In this document: piece after piece, positions 31,965 through 40,500 of the stretch
How positions within the stretch are numbered: position 1 is the stretch's first letter
Layout: each line of letters opens with the position of its first letter
NCBI RefSeq assembly: GCF_008364825.1
Contig: NZ_VTTO01000028.1
Span: 1 to 46,877 of the forward strand
From: Azospirillum sp. B21
Lineage (GTDB): Bacteria > Pseudomonadota > Alphaproteobacteria > Azospirillales > Azospirillaceae
Direction: 5' to 3'
Length of the DNA stretch: 46,877 nucleotides
The notes under the pieces: generated by a model
Database searches by the model: none
Seen by the model: only the letters and a program-made list of their open reading frames with translations
Told to the model about the DNA's origin: nothing
Translations under genes and position numbers: made by a program

Positions 31965-32333
31965 ATGCCTACTATTCATCCGCCGCCCGGCTCTCAATCC
32001 GACCTTTTCGGCCCGCAGAAGCTCCCGCTTTGGCAAACCACGAACATTCGCTGGATCATTGAGGAAGGCCAACACAAAGGGCGGCGCTGCATTCTGAAAA
32101 GCAGCTTCGACACCAAAGACGGTATGAGGTTTGGCCGCGTGGTTTTGGAAGACACGCGCGAGGAGATCGTCCTGCCGGTGGCGGACTTCCGCCTTGTGAT
32201 GGATACCGTTGTGCCGCCCGGCCTTGAACCTTTCAGCGTCCGTCGCCGACCCCACTCGGGCCTCGCCTTGACCGGCGCTCCCGCCTCGGTCCGGCTTAAG
32301 TCCTTCGAAAATTCCTCTCTTCGCCCGGTGTAA
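31965..32333 (+). CDS. Unknown 122-residue protein with an N-terminal clamp-type motif
   Basis: The protein begins MPTIHPPPGSQSDLF, with QSDLF at 11-15 matching the QxxLF clamp-binding core. A compact domain follows (PLWQTTNIRWIIEEGQHKGRRCILKSSFDTKDGMRFGRVVLEDTREEIVLPVADFRLV) that looks like a small beta-rich barrel. No family is recognised. It is the first gene of a regulon unit and sits 36 bases from its promoter box. Confidence 0.65.
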   Translation: MPTIHPPPGSQSDLFGPQKLPLWQTTNIRWIIEEGQHKGRRCILKSSFDTKDGMRFGRVVLEDTREEIVLPVADFRLVMDTVVPPGLEPFSVRRRPHSGLALTGAPASVRLKSFENSSLRPV

Positions 32334-32338
32334 GAGCC

Positions 32339-32384
32339 GGTTGGCGGCTGCCCGTTTTCCCATCCCGAACGCCAGCCGCCGACC
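32339..32384 (+). other. Long stem-loop between 31965 and 32443 genes
   Basis: GGTTGGCGGCTG (32339-32350) pairs with CAGCCGCCGACC (32373-32384), with one G-T pair, around a 22-base loop. No T-run follows. It may stabilise or partly terminate the mRNA between the first and second genes. Confidence 0.5.
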
Positions 32385-32442
32385 GCATCCCACCGCTCCC
32401 CACACCGCCCAACAGCCCCTCATCCCTGGAAAGAACCGCACC

Positions 32443-33183
32443 ATGCCACACAGCAAGGGCGACCGCGTTTGCCTGACCCACCCGAAGACCAAGAAGACGG
32501 TAAACGCCATTGTGTTCAAGGTCGCGGCCAAGGTTTCCGTCGTCACCGACGATCTGGAAGTTTTCACCGGCGGTCCCGCCGTCTTCACCCCGTCCAAGGT
32601 GCCCATCCCGTCCAAGCTGCACGATTTCATGGCGAACCTGACGCTCGAGAAGGGAGCCCGTGTCGAATACGAACATGAGGGGGCGATGGTGTACGGCGTC
32701 GTCAGCAAGGGCGGAGAGAACGTCGTCGTCGTCCTGGATGGGGGGCGTCAGGAAAGCCGTGGTCCGGCCTACCTCTACCACCGGTCCAACCACCCCCTGC
32801 CGGTTGATCCGCCCTCGGACATGGACAGATGGGCCGTCACGAACTACCGCGAGGTCAAGGCTCTGAGCGAGGAGACGCCGTGCTTTACGGCGACGATCAC
32901 CTATGACGGCAAGCCGGTTCTACTCGCCGACAATCGCGGTCAGGGCGGTCCCAATGGCTACGCCACCCACCCGAAGGCTCCCAAGGGCACCAAGTGGGAA
33001 ACGAAGCTGCTCGACGATGCAAAGGCCTGGGCCGAGCAGTTCGGCTGCGCGCACCCGGTTCCCGGCGAGACGGATGACTGGCTGGACTGGCATGTGACGG
33101 AGCGGCCCTTCGGTGTCACCGCGGCTGCGCACTTCGCGAACTGGAACGCCATGACGGCCAGACTGCGCAAAGCGGAGGACTGA
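32443..33183 (+). CDS. Unknown 246-residue protein
   Basis: The N-terminal half is Val/Lys-rich and beta-like (DRVCLTHPKTKKTVNAIVFKVAAKVSVVTDDLEVFTGGPAVF; ARVEYEHEGAMVYGVVSKGGENVVVVLDGG). The second half has ATITYDGKPVLLADNRGQGGPNGYA and a C-terminal helix with Trp (DDAKAWAEQFG ... TDDWLDWHVTE). The beta repeats resemble SH3-like chromatin-type barrels in phage accessory proteins. No family is recognised. Its stop overlaps the next start by one base (TGATG). Confidence 0.65.
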   Translation: MPHSKGDRVCLTHPKTKKTVNAIVFKVAAKVSVVTDDLEVFTGGPAVFTPSKVPIPSKLHDFMANLTLEKGARVEYEHEGAMVYGVVSKGGENVVVVLDGGRQESRGPAYLYHRSNHPLPVDPPSDMDRWAVTNYREVKALSEETPCFTATITYDGKPVLLADNRGQGGPNGYATHPKAPKGTKWETKLLDDAKAWAEQFGCAHPVPGETDDWLDWHVTERPFGVTAAAHFANWNAMTARLRKAED

Positions 33184-33599
33184 TGGCGATGCAGAGCCCC
33201 TCATCCCCTGTCTGGTACCTTCCAGGCGACGACATGCCGATGGTCGAGCCGATGGCTACGCGGGCCGCACTGGCGTCATGGATAGCGGCACCCGACGCCC
33301 TTGTTGAAGGCCGCTGGCTCGTAGCCGTCGTCGTCACCCGACGCCGGGTGTACGACGGGGCGCTTGGCCGGCGCGTGACGCGGGACTGGCGGATCGGCCA
33401 CTTCCTTATCTGGCGCGATGGCCAAGCCGCTCCGACGCTGGATCGGCAGATCTACCGAGAGGTTCTGCAGGAGGCTCGTGCTTACGGTGTCGACCAGAGC
33501 GTGGTGCATGGGCGGCTCTGCACCATCGGCGGAACGCGCATGAGCTTCGAGCAATTCGGTGTGCGGTCACGGAGCCAGCGCGAGGGGCTGGCCGAATGA
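33183..33599 (+). CDS. Unknown 138-residue protein
   Basis: The protein has a mixed fold (WLVAVVVTRRRVYDGALGRRVTRDWRIGHFLIWRDGQAAPTLDRQIYREVLQEARAYGVDQSVVHGRLC). It is coupled on both sides: its start overlaps the previous stop by one base and its stop overlaps the next start by four (ATGA). No family is recognised. Confidence 0.6.
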   Translation: MAMQSPSSPVWYLPGDDMPMVEPMATRAALASWIAAPDALVEGRWLVAVVVTRRRVYDGALGRRVTRDWRIGHFLIWRDGQAAPTLDRQIYREVLQEARAYGVDQSVVHGRLCTIGGTRMSFEQFGVRSRSQREGLAE

Positions 33600-34180
33600 C
33601 CGGCTCCCGTTTTGCCCGTCACCAGCCGCCTGATGCAGTGGATTATTGCTTCGACGGCCGCTGCAAGACTGGCACTTGCCTCGGGTTCTACACGAAGGAC
33701 CGTAAAGCCCGTTACGCGGAAGCGGCCAACTGGTTTCGGGAGGGTAGCTGCGTCGTCTGCACCTACGATAGCCGAGTCATGGGAGACAATATGACCGGCC
33801 GCGCTGGGACGATCCGGCGTCTCTGCGGATCACCCTTCGATGACCACTGCTATGTCGAGTTCCCTCCCATCGGGCGTGAGCGCAAACCGCGCGAGCGCAT
33901 GATGGAATTGCGCCAGCTGGAGCCGTTTGATCCCAATGCTCCGTGGCGACCGGTGCTGGACGCTGAGCAGCTCCGCACCCTGGCCGCGATCCAGGCTGAT
34001 CCCTCGGCACCGCTTGTCTGGGGCCGGGAGCGGAACAGCCGTTGGCGTCTGGCCCGGACCCTCGCTGCATTGGGCGTCGTCCGGCACTCGCCGGGCAAGA
34101 GAGCGTGGCTTGAACCGTGGGCACTCACAGAAAGAGGGGAGGGAGCACTTGCGCTGCTCGCCCAACCGTCGACGGGCTAG
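33596..34180 (+). CDS. Unknown 194-residue Cys-containing protein
   Basis: The N-terminal 60 residues carry several Cys (YCFDGRCKTGTCLGFY, SCVVCTYD), which could bind zinc. The middle has DHCYVEFPPIGRERKP. The C-terminus resembles a winged-helix end (WRLARTLAALGVVRHSPGKRAWLEPWALTERGEGALALLAQ). It is the last of three translationally coupled genes. A hairpin follows at 34216-34241. No family is recognised. Confidence 0.6.
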   Translation: MTGSRFARHQPPDAVDYCFDGRCKTGTCLGFYTKDRKARYAEAANWFREGSCVVCTYDSRVMGDNMTGRAGTIRRLCGSPFDDHCYVEFPPIGRERKPRERMMELRQLEPFDPNAPWRPVLDAEQLRTLAAIQADPSAPLVWGRERNSRWRLARTLAALGVVRHSPGKRAWLEPWALTERGEGALALLAQPSTG

Positions 34181-34215
34181 AACCCGGTAATCGCGGGCGA
34201 AAGGCGAAATTACAT

Positions 34216-34241
34216 CGGCCACGTCTTCCAAGGCGTGGCCG
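34216..34241 (+). terminator. Hairpin after the 31965-34180 operon
   Basis: CGGCCACG (34216-34223) and CGTGGCCG (34234-34241) form an 8-bp stem with a 10-base loop, followed by T-rich sequence (GTGTTTGTTGTTCGTT). Confidence 0.6.
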
Positions 34242-34368
34242 CTGGTGTTTGTTGTTCGTTGTCCCACATAGACAATTGGAACCACAGATTTCACTCTGCG
34301 TCAGAGCCAGACTTCGTAGAGATCCAGAATAACGGTAAATAATCCCGGCGCGCGCTGCTTTTTTTGGG

Positions 34369-34396
34369 TTGTTTTATGCGCTGTGTACGATACATT
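34369..34396 (+). promoter_or_regulatory. Regulon promoter 4 (34432 operon)
   Basis: TGCGCTGTGTACGATA starts at 34377. TTGTTT (34369-34374), 16 bases and TACATT (34391-34396) frame it. A run of seven T and GGGTTGTTTTA precedes the box. TTCCCCA follows. Confidence 0.68.
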
Positions 34397-34431
34397 TGCC
34401 TCGTTCCCCAATATACAAGGCGACCGCAGCT

Positions 34432-35283
34432 ATGCCTGCACCCGAAATTTTGGCCACCGCCATGACCGCTCCGATTGCGGCCACCTCTATCGACAAGCGC
34501 CTGTTCGCGACGTTCCGACCGCAGGCCTGGGTCAATGATCACGCCGTGGACATCGACGGCGCGAGCCGGATCGACGTGACCAACAAGGTGCTGGAACTGA
34601 GCGCCGATGAAATTCGGGCTCTTCCCGACAGTCCGGATAACGACTTCCTGGCCGAAGGCACCGCCGAACTGAACGCCCACAGCGGCCCCTATGAGGTGGA
34701 TGTGGACGCGGCCGACCTGCAGAGCTTTTTCGGACTCGCAGACCTCGACGATCTGACCGAGGAACTGGTTGCCGGGGCGCGGGCTACTCGCACGGTATCG
34801 CTCTCCGTGGAGTATGCCATGACCATGCAGGCCTATGGCCGCTCGACGGTGGCCCTTGTGGTGCCGGCGGACACGGACGAGGAGGCTCTGGCCGCGTTGG
34901 CGCGCAAAGCCGCCGAACAGGCTTTCAAGGACGGCACGTTGATCGATGGCTGGAAGGTGGATGCCAGCAGCGCCGACGGTTATCGCGTCGTGTCCATGTC
35001 CGACGGCCAGGAGAGGGACGTTGATCCCGATGGCTTCTCGTTGGAGGACAACGGCATGCGCTTCCTCACCGAGGCCGAGCGCGCGGTGTTCGACAGCGCG
35101 GACGGCCGCGCCATGCTGGTTCACCTGCCGCATATGCTCGCTCTGCTGACGGACGCGCTACCCACCATCGCCGCCATGGCCGGCTACAAGACACCGACCC
35201 CACAGGTCGACGACTTCATTGGGCTGGAGCGGGACATCACGAGGCTGCTCGCAAAGGTGAGCGGCAACAAGGAAGCCGCGTGA
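34432..35283 (+). CDS. Unknown 283-residue acidic protein
   Basis: The protein is acidic and mixed alpha/beta (KRLFATFRPQAWVNDHAVDIDGASRIDVTNKVLELSADEIRAL, YEVDVDAADLQSFFGLADLDDLTEELVAG, FLTEAERAVFDSADGRAMLVHLPHMLALLTDALPTIAAM). It ends in a charged helix. No family is recognised. It is first in a four-gene unit from a regulon promoter and its stop overlaps the next start. Confidence 0.65.
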   Translation: MPAPEILATAMTAPIAATSIDKRLFATFRPQAWVNDHAVDIDGASRIDVTNKVLELSADEIRALPDSPDNDFLAEGTAELNAHSGPYEVDVDAADLQSFFGLADLDDLTEELVAGARATRTVSLSVEYAMTMQAYGRSTVALVVPADTDEEALAALARKAAEQAFKDGTLIDGWKVDASSADGYRVVSMSDGQERDVDPDGFSLEDNGMRFLTEAERAVFDSADGRAMLVHLPHMLALLTDALPTIAAMAGYKTPTPQVDDFIGLERDITRLLAKVSGNKEAA

Positions 35284-35624
35284 TGCCGCGCGTCAGCTTC
35301 GTGACCCACATCGATGCGCCGGACACCGCGACGGCCGCGGCGCTGCACAAGGCGCTCAGGGCACGGTCCGACACGGACGGCCCGAACATTGTCGGCACTG
35401 CGATCACCGGCACCGACCTCAGCGCACCGCAGCCAGAGCAGACGAACTGCACCATCGCCGGCGGGCCGCCCCCCAGGGACGACGATGAGGATGAAGACGT
35501 CTGCCGCACCTGCCATGGCCGCGGCGCGTCCAGCGATGACGCCTACGATGGCGAGTGCCCATCCTGCGCGGACAAGTCCGACGAGGCCCTCCAGGCCGAG
35601 CTGAGCAAGGGAGACCCGGTATGA
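35283..35624 (+). CDS. Small protein with a C-terminal zinc ribbon
   Basis: The 113-residue protein has an N-terminal domain (MPRVSFVTHIDAPDTATAAALHKALRARS), an acidic linker (RDDDEDED) and a four-Cys ribbon (CRTC ... CPSC, 17-residue spacing). Such ribbons bind zinc in DnaJ-type or replication accessory proteins. It is co-transcribed with and overlaps the previous gene. No family is recognised. Confidence 0.65.
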   Translation: MPRVSFVTHIDAPDTATAAALHKALRARSDTDGPNIVGTAITGTDLSAPQPEQTNCTIAGGPPPRDDDEDEDVCRTCHGRGASSDDAYDGECPSCADKSDEALQAELSKGDPV

Positions 35625-35661
35625 GCGCCGCCGCACGGTCGCGCTACACCCGGACTCTGCC

Positions 35662-36444
35662 ATGAACATGCTGTGCAAGGGTGATCGGCAGCTCGCCATC
35701 GACTTCGACCGCGACTACACCATCCCGACGTGCATCCATTGCGGCGAGCCGCAGGTCGTGGAACTGGCCGAAATCTGGTCGGATCACTCCTTCATGATCT
35801 CCACCTGCTGCCACCTGCTCTATGAGGAACTGGTTTATGAGATGGCCGATCCGGACTTCCGCACGGCCCTGCTGCAGAACCTGCAAGCGGCGGAGCACTT
35901 GGGCGCTGAGCGGCTGCGTCGGGTGGCCGATCAGGACGGGCAGCTGCTCTTGGATTGCGAGTTGGAAGTCGCGCCCATCGCCTTTTCCAGGATGAAAGCC
36001 TTCGTCCAGCGCCACCACGATCACTGCCCACCTCCGGTCTGTTGGCGTTATGGGGCTGGCGTCTGGAATGGACACACGCTGGTGGGCGTCGTTTCCGTTG
36101 GGCGCCCGGTAGCTCGGATGCTGCCGCAGACGACCTGGGTGGAGGTTAACCGGCTGTGCGTTGATAGGAGCCTGCCGGACACGCTTCGGTACAAGGCCTG
36201 CTCGACCCTTTATGCCTGGGCGGCCTCTGAGGCTGCTCGGAGGGGGTTCGACCGCATAATCACATACACGCTCTCGACGGAATCCGGCATGAGCCTCCGC
36301 TACGCCCGCTGGAAACCCGAGCATGTAACCCGACCGAAGAGTTGGAACAGCCGGAGCCGCCAGAGGGTCGACAAGACGCCCCTGGTACCGAAGGTCCGCT
36401 GGGCACGCGACCTCAAGGCGGCACGTCCGGCACTCCAAGACTGA
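35662..36444 (+). CDS. XF1762-like, GNAT-fold protein
   Basis: The 260-residue protein resembles XF1762-type proteins of phages and integrative elements, which have a GNAT-like fold. Marks are FVQRHHDHCPPP, GHTLVGVVSVGRPVARML, WVEVNRLCVDRSLPDTLRYKACSTLYAWAASEAARRGFDRIITYTLSTESGMSLRYARW. The N-terminus has a Cys pair (PTCIHCGE) and STCC, which may form a zinc site. QLAIDF near residue 10 is a possible clamp-binding variant. The function is unknown. It ends the 34432 unit. Confidence 0.78.
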   Translation: MNMLCKGDRQLAIDFDRDYTIPTCIHCGEPQVVELAEIWSDHSFMISTCCHLLYEELVYEMADPDFRTALLQNLQAAEHLGAERLRRVADQDGQLLLDCELEVAPIAFSRMKAFVQRHHDHCPPPVCWRYGAGVWNGHTLVGVVSVGRPVARMLPQTTWVEVNRLCVDRSLPDTLRYKACSTLYAWAASEAARRGFDRIITYTLSTESGMSLRYARWKPEHVTRPKSWNSRSRQRVDKTPLVPKVRWARDLKAARPALQD

Positions 36445-36544
36445 GGGAGCGGCGCATGCATACTCTGCACGCCGGGCTCGCCGCGGCTCCTCTGCGTCGA
36501 AGCACGACACGGAGAGACCGACCGTGCAGAGCGCATATCGTCCG

Positions 36545-37081
36545 TCACGAACGGGCAGCCGGGGCGAGCTTCGCCAAGTCCAACTCGCCCTCGGCGCCCC
36601 AGCCGGCGGTGCCAGCCTTCACGTCGGGCCGGAACGCCTCATACATCCGGAACGCCTGCCGTGCGAGGTCCGCCGGTGGCAATGAGTGGGCCAGCACCGT
36701 CATGGCCTGACGCACATCCTCCAGGTCGTCCCCAAACTTCCCGGCCAAGTACCGGTTCACGCTCGCCGGCGTGATCAGCTTGCCTTGACGGACCGCACGC
36801 AAGCCGTCCTTGGTGTGCACGGTGGGGATCGACCGTCCCATGAGGTGGAGGTGGATCTCGTCGCCATCCTGGAGCGCCTTGCGCTGATCGCTCACCGTCT
36901 CTGGGGTCGGCTCGAAAATTCCCAGCCGGACGCCCTTGGCATGCGCTGTGAGGCCCGATAGCGCCTTGCCCATGGTGAGAGCTTCATCATGGTCCAGACC
37001 AAGCCGTTCCGCGACCACTGTAGCCCACAGCGTCAACACCGGTGCCCTGTTGATCATGATCTTGCGATGCGAAGACGACAT
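36545..37081 (-). CDS. Unknown 178-residue protein
   Basis: The helical protein begins with a basic stretch and LGLDHDEALTMGKALSGLTAHAKGVRLGIFEP. It then has a beta-rich part (DGDEIHLHLMGRSIPTVHTKDGLRAVRQGKLITPASVNRYLAGKFGDDLEDVRQAMTVLAHSL). No family is recognised; similar proteins occur in Rhodospirillales and Methylobacteria. It is convergent with the XF1762-like gene and divergent from the helicase-methylase across 492 bases. Confidence 0.6.
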   Translation of the reverse strand: MSSSHRKIMINRAPVLTLWATVVAERLGLDHDEALTMGKALSGLTAHAKGVRLGIFEPTPETVSDQRKALQDGDEIHLHLMGRSIPTVHTKDGLRAVRQGKLITPASVNRYLAGKFGDDLEDVRQAMTVLAHSLPPADLARQAFRMYEAFRPDVKAGTAGWGAEGELDLAKLAPAARS

Positions 37082-37573
37082 AGTTCCATCCTGGGGTTAA
37101 CGCCCTCATCTGAACGGAGGCTCAGACAAGCGGTTCCATGAGAGGCGATTTCCAGAGCACGCGATGGAGAGTTGCGGAGATTGCCGCAGTCGCCGCGGCG
37201 GTTCTCTGGGCTGCAGACGACTAGCTGCCGCTGCCGCTGGGTGATGCTCTTCCGCCTTCGCCCGTGCGTGACCTGCGCCAGATCTGACGCAGCTTGCACT
37301 TTGGCGCTACCAGCAGCTTCCCAACCAGGAATAACCGGGCAAGCCAGCGTCTAACTGGGACATCAAGTGTTTCGAGAGACATACTTCCTGCTTCCTTTCA
37401 ACCTGAGAGGCTTTACACTGGCTCATCGTCCAACCGCGACATTGGATGAACCTTAAGTTCACAGACATCATCTATTAAAGTGCAGCGTTACGCTTCATTT
37501 ATTGTTGCGCCCCTGCGCTGTGTACGATATAACGGCGCTGTGTTCCCCACACTCCGCCCGCAGAGGCTCCCGC
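37082..37573. other. Long intergenic region before the strawberry-notch gene
   Basis: No gene is seen in these 492 bases. The left half is GC-rich; the right half is AT-rich and holds regulon promoter 5. No tandem repeats or clear origin-type iterons were recognised. Confidence 0.5.
37505..37533 (+). promoter_or_regulatory. Regulon promoter 5 (strawberry-notch gene)
   Basis: TGCGCTGTGTACGATA starts at 37514, between TTGCGC (37505-37510) and TATAAC (37528-37533), 17-base spacer. It has the best -10 of the five, followed by GCTGTGTTCCCCAC, as in promoter 3. Confidence 0.72.
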
Positions 37574-40500
37574 ATGCAATCCGCTCCCGACTTTTCGCTT
37601 GTCATGAACCGCTACCGTTCCAGCGTTGGCGCCGCCGTCCAGGCTGGCACGCTGCCTCGCGGCTTCGGCATCGAGGTTCGCTGCACGCCCGCCGGCATGT
37701 TCACGGCTCTCAACGTCGAGGTCATTCGGTGTGAGGTTCTTGTTGTTGACCCCGCCCATGCTGCCTCGCCAATGCCCGTTCTGAACACCGCCGGCGAATA
37801 CCTGCGTAAGGTGCTGCTCAAGCTCGCAAATGAGAATGCCGGCATCGTGGGCGTGGTGAAGTACCGTCGCGATCTTCTGGCGCAACAGGCGTCCACCGTG
37901 CGCACGCTGGATGCCTCGGCGCTGGCCGCAATGGCGTGGAACCCCCCGGCCAACGACAGCGCTCCGGACGAGCCTCCGCCGCCCGCATCGGCGGCTTCCG
38001 ACGAAGCGATGGTGAGCGGCTACGCGCTGCTTGCCGATCGCCTCCTGGAACGGATCACCGCCGGGGCGGCCATGTCGTCGGCGGAGCTTTTCAAGCTGGC
38101 CGACGAAGCGTTCGGCGGAACCATGGGCGCTGGCGCTTACGTCGCCAAGGACGCCTATGAGGCGTCGGAGCTGGCGATGAACCGCCACATTCGCGCCAAC
38201 TCTGCCGTCTGGACCCTGGACGTTGACGCGGACAGCGCTGTTCGCATCGCATCGGAAATCGAGACGGCGGCGGCTCTGCTCCCCACCCAGACCCGCCGCG
38301 ATGGCGAAATGCTGGCGCTGCAACAGTTCTCGACGCCTCCCGCCTACGCATACGCTTTGGCTTGGGCTGCGGGCATTACCGCGGGCGACGTTGTGTTTGA
38401 GCCCAGCGCCGGGAACGGGGGGCTTGCGGTGCACGCCTCCAATGCCGGAGCCAAGGTCCACGTCAACGAGATCGCCAACCGTCGCAAGCTGGTTCTGCGG
38501 GCGCTCGGCTACGAGCCCACCGGGGAGAATGCCGAACAGGTCCACAACATCTTTGCGGGCAAGCTGACGCCTACCGTGGTTCTCATGAACCCGCCCTTTA
38601 GCCGGTCGATCCGCACGGGCGACAAAAAGGACCTCTCGGTGGCCGGCGAACACGTCGAGGCCGCGCTAAAGCTGCTCCCGGACGGTGGCCGCCTCGTCTG
38701 CATCACCGGCAAGAACACCGGAGCCGCCAGCAATCGGGGCTCCTGGATCACGCGCATCCGCTCCAAATACGCCGTGCGGGCCAACCTGCTTGTGGGGGGT
38801 GCGCTCTACAAGGCTCACGGAACAAGCATCGAAACCCGCGTCGTGGTGATCGACAAGGTTCCGGCGAACAACACCGCGCCGGTCATCGGGCAGGCGGACA
38901 CCCTGGAACAGCTTATCCGCCTCCTGGCCCCGGTGCGCCGCACGTCCAAGGTGGACGACGACGGTGACGGCGCGGATAGCCGCTTTGCCGCTTATCGTCC
39001 GGCCCGCCTGGACACTGCCAAGCTGGGCCTGCCCACGCCGGCCCCGCATCCGGGAAAGCTCGTGGAAAGCTGGGCCATGTCGGCGGTCACGCCGCCGGAA
39101 ATCTGGTATGTGCCCAGCTTCCCGGAAGACGTGATCGCGGAAGGAAAAATCTCGGCTGCACAGCTGGAAGTCGTTTGCTACGCAGGTCAAGCGCACGCCC
39201 AATGGCTGGAAGCACATACGGATGGCGTCCCGTGGCGCCGTGCTTATTACATCGGCGATGGAACAGGGGTGGGCAAAGGGCGCGAAATAGCCGCAGTTAT
39301 TTTGGATAACTGGCACAAGGGCATTCAACGCCATGTCTGGCTGACGAAGGACAGCACCAAACTCTTGAAGGCTGCCAAGCGCGACTTCAAGGCTCTGGGC
39401 GGCGATCCGGCCCTGGTGTTCCCCTTGCGCGCCACCCCGGCGGGGGAGCCGGTGAAGGCGCCGCATGGCGTGATGCTCGTTTCGTTCGGAGAACTGCGGT
39501 CGAACCGCCCCGGTAAATCCCGGGTTCAGCAGATCGTCGACTGGCTGGGCTCCGATTTTGAGGGCGTTCTTGCAATGGACGAGTCCCACAAAATGGGCAA
39601 CGCCATGGACGAAAAGGGTGAGAGGGGCCGTACGAAAGCGTCTCAAACGGCCTTGGCGGGAATCGACATTCAACGTCTGCTCCCAAAGGCGCGTGTTGTT
39701 TATATCTCCGCCACCGCGGCATCCGAGGTGCGCAATTTCTGCTTCGCTGATCGCCTCGGAATCTATGGGCCGGGCACCCCGTTTCCAACCAAAGAGGCTT
39801 TCGTATCCCGCATCGAGGCTGGCGGCGTAGCCTCAATGGAGATTGTCGCGCGCGATTTGAAGGCCATGGGCTTGTTCTCGGCTCGCTCGCTGTCGTACGC
39901 CGACGTGAAGTTCGAGCGCCTGGTTCACGAACTGGCTCCGGCTCAATTGGAAACCTACGATACCTTGGCTGATGCCTGGCAAGTCGTGCTTTCCAACCTC
40001 GATGCCGCCATGGATTCAGCGGGTTCCAAGTCAGACGCCGGCGCCCGGAGCGCCGCCCTGTCGGCATTCTGGGGGTCCAACCAGCGCTTCTGGAACCAAG
40101 TCCTGACGTCTATGCAGTTGCCGACGGCCGTCCGCGAAATGGAGCGCGACATTGCCGCCGGTCATGCCGTGGTCGTCCAGTTGGTGAATACCCTGGAAGC
40201 CCAGCAGGAACGCGCCCTGTCCAAGGAGGGCGCCATGGAAGCTCTCGATGATCTGGACCTGACGCCTCGTGACATTCTGATGCAGTATTTGGAGGCGTCG
40301 TTCCCCGTCCACGCCTACGAGGAATACACCGACGAAGAGGGCAACACGCGGACCCGCCCTGTGATCGACGAAGCCGGGAACCGCGTCGTGTGTGCCGAAG
40401 CGGTCAAGATGCGTGACGACATGCTGGCCCGCGTCGGCTTCCTCAAGGTGCCGCACGGGCCGCTGGAAGCCATCATCGACCATTTCGGCGTGGAGACAGT

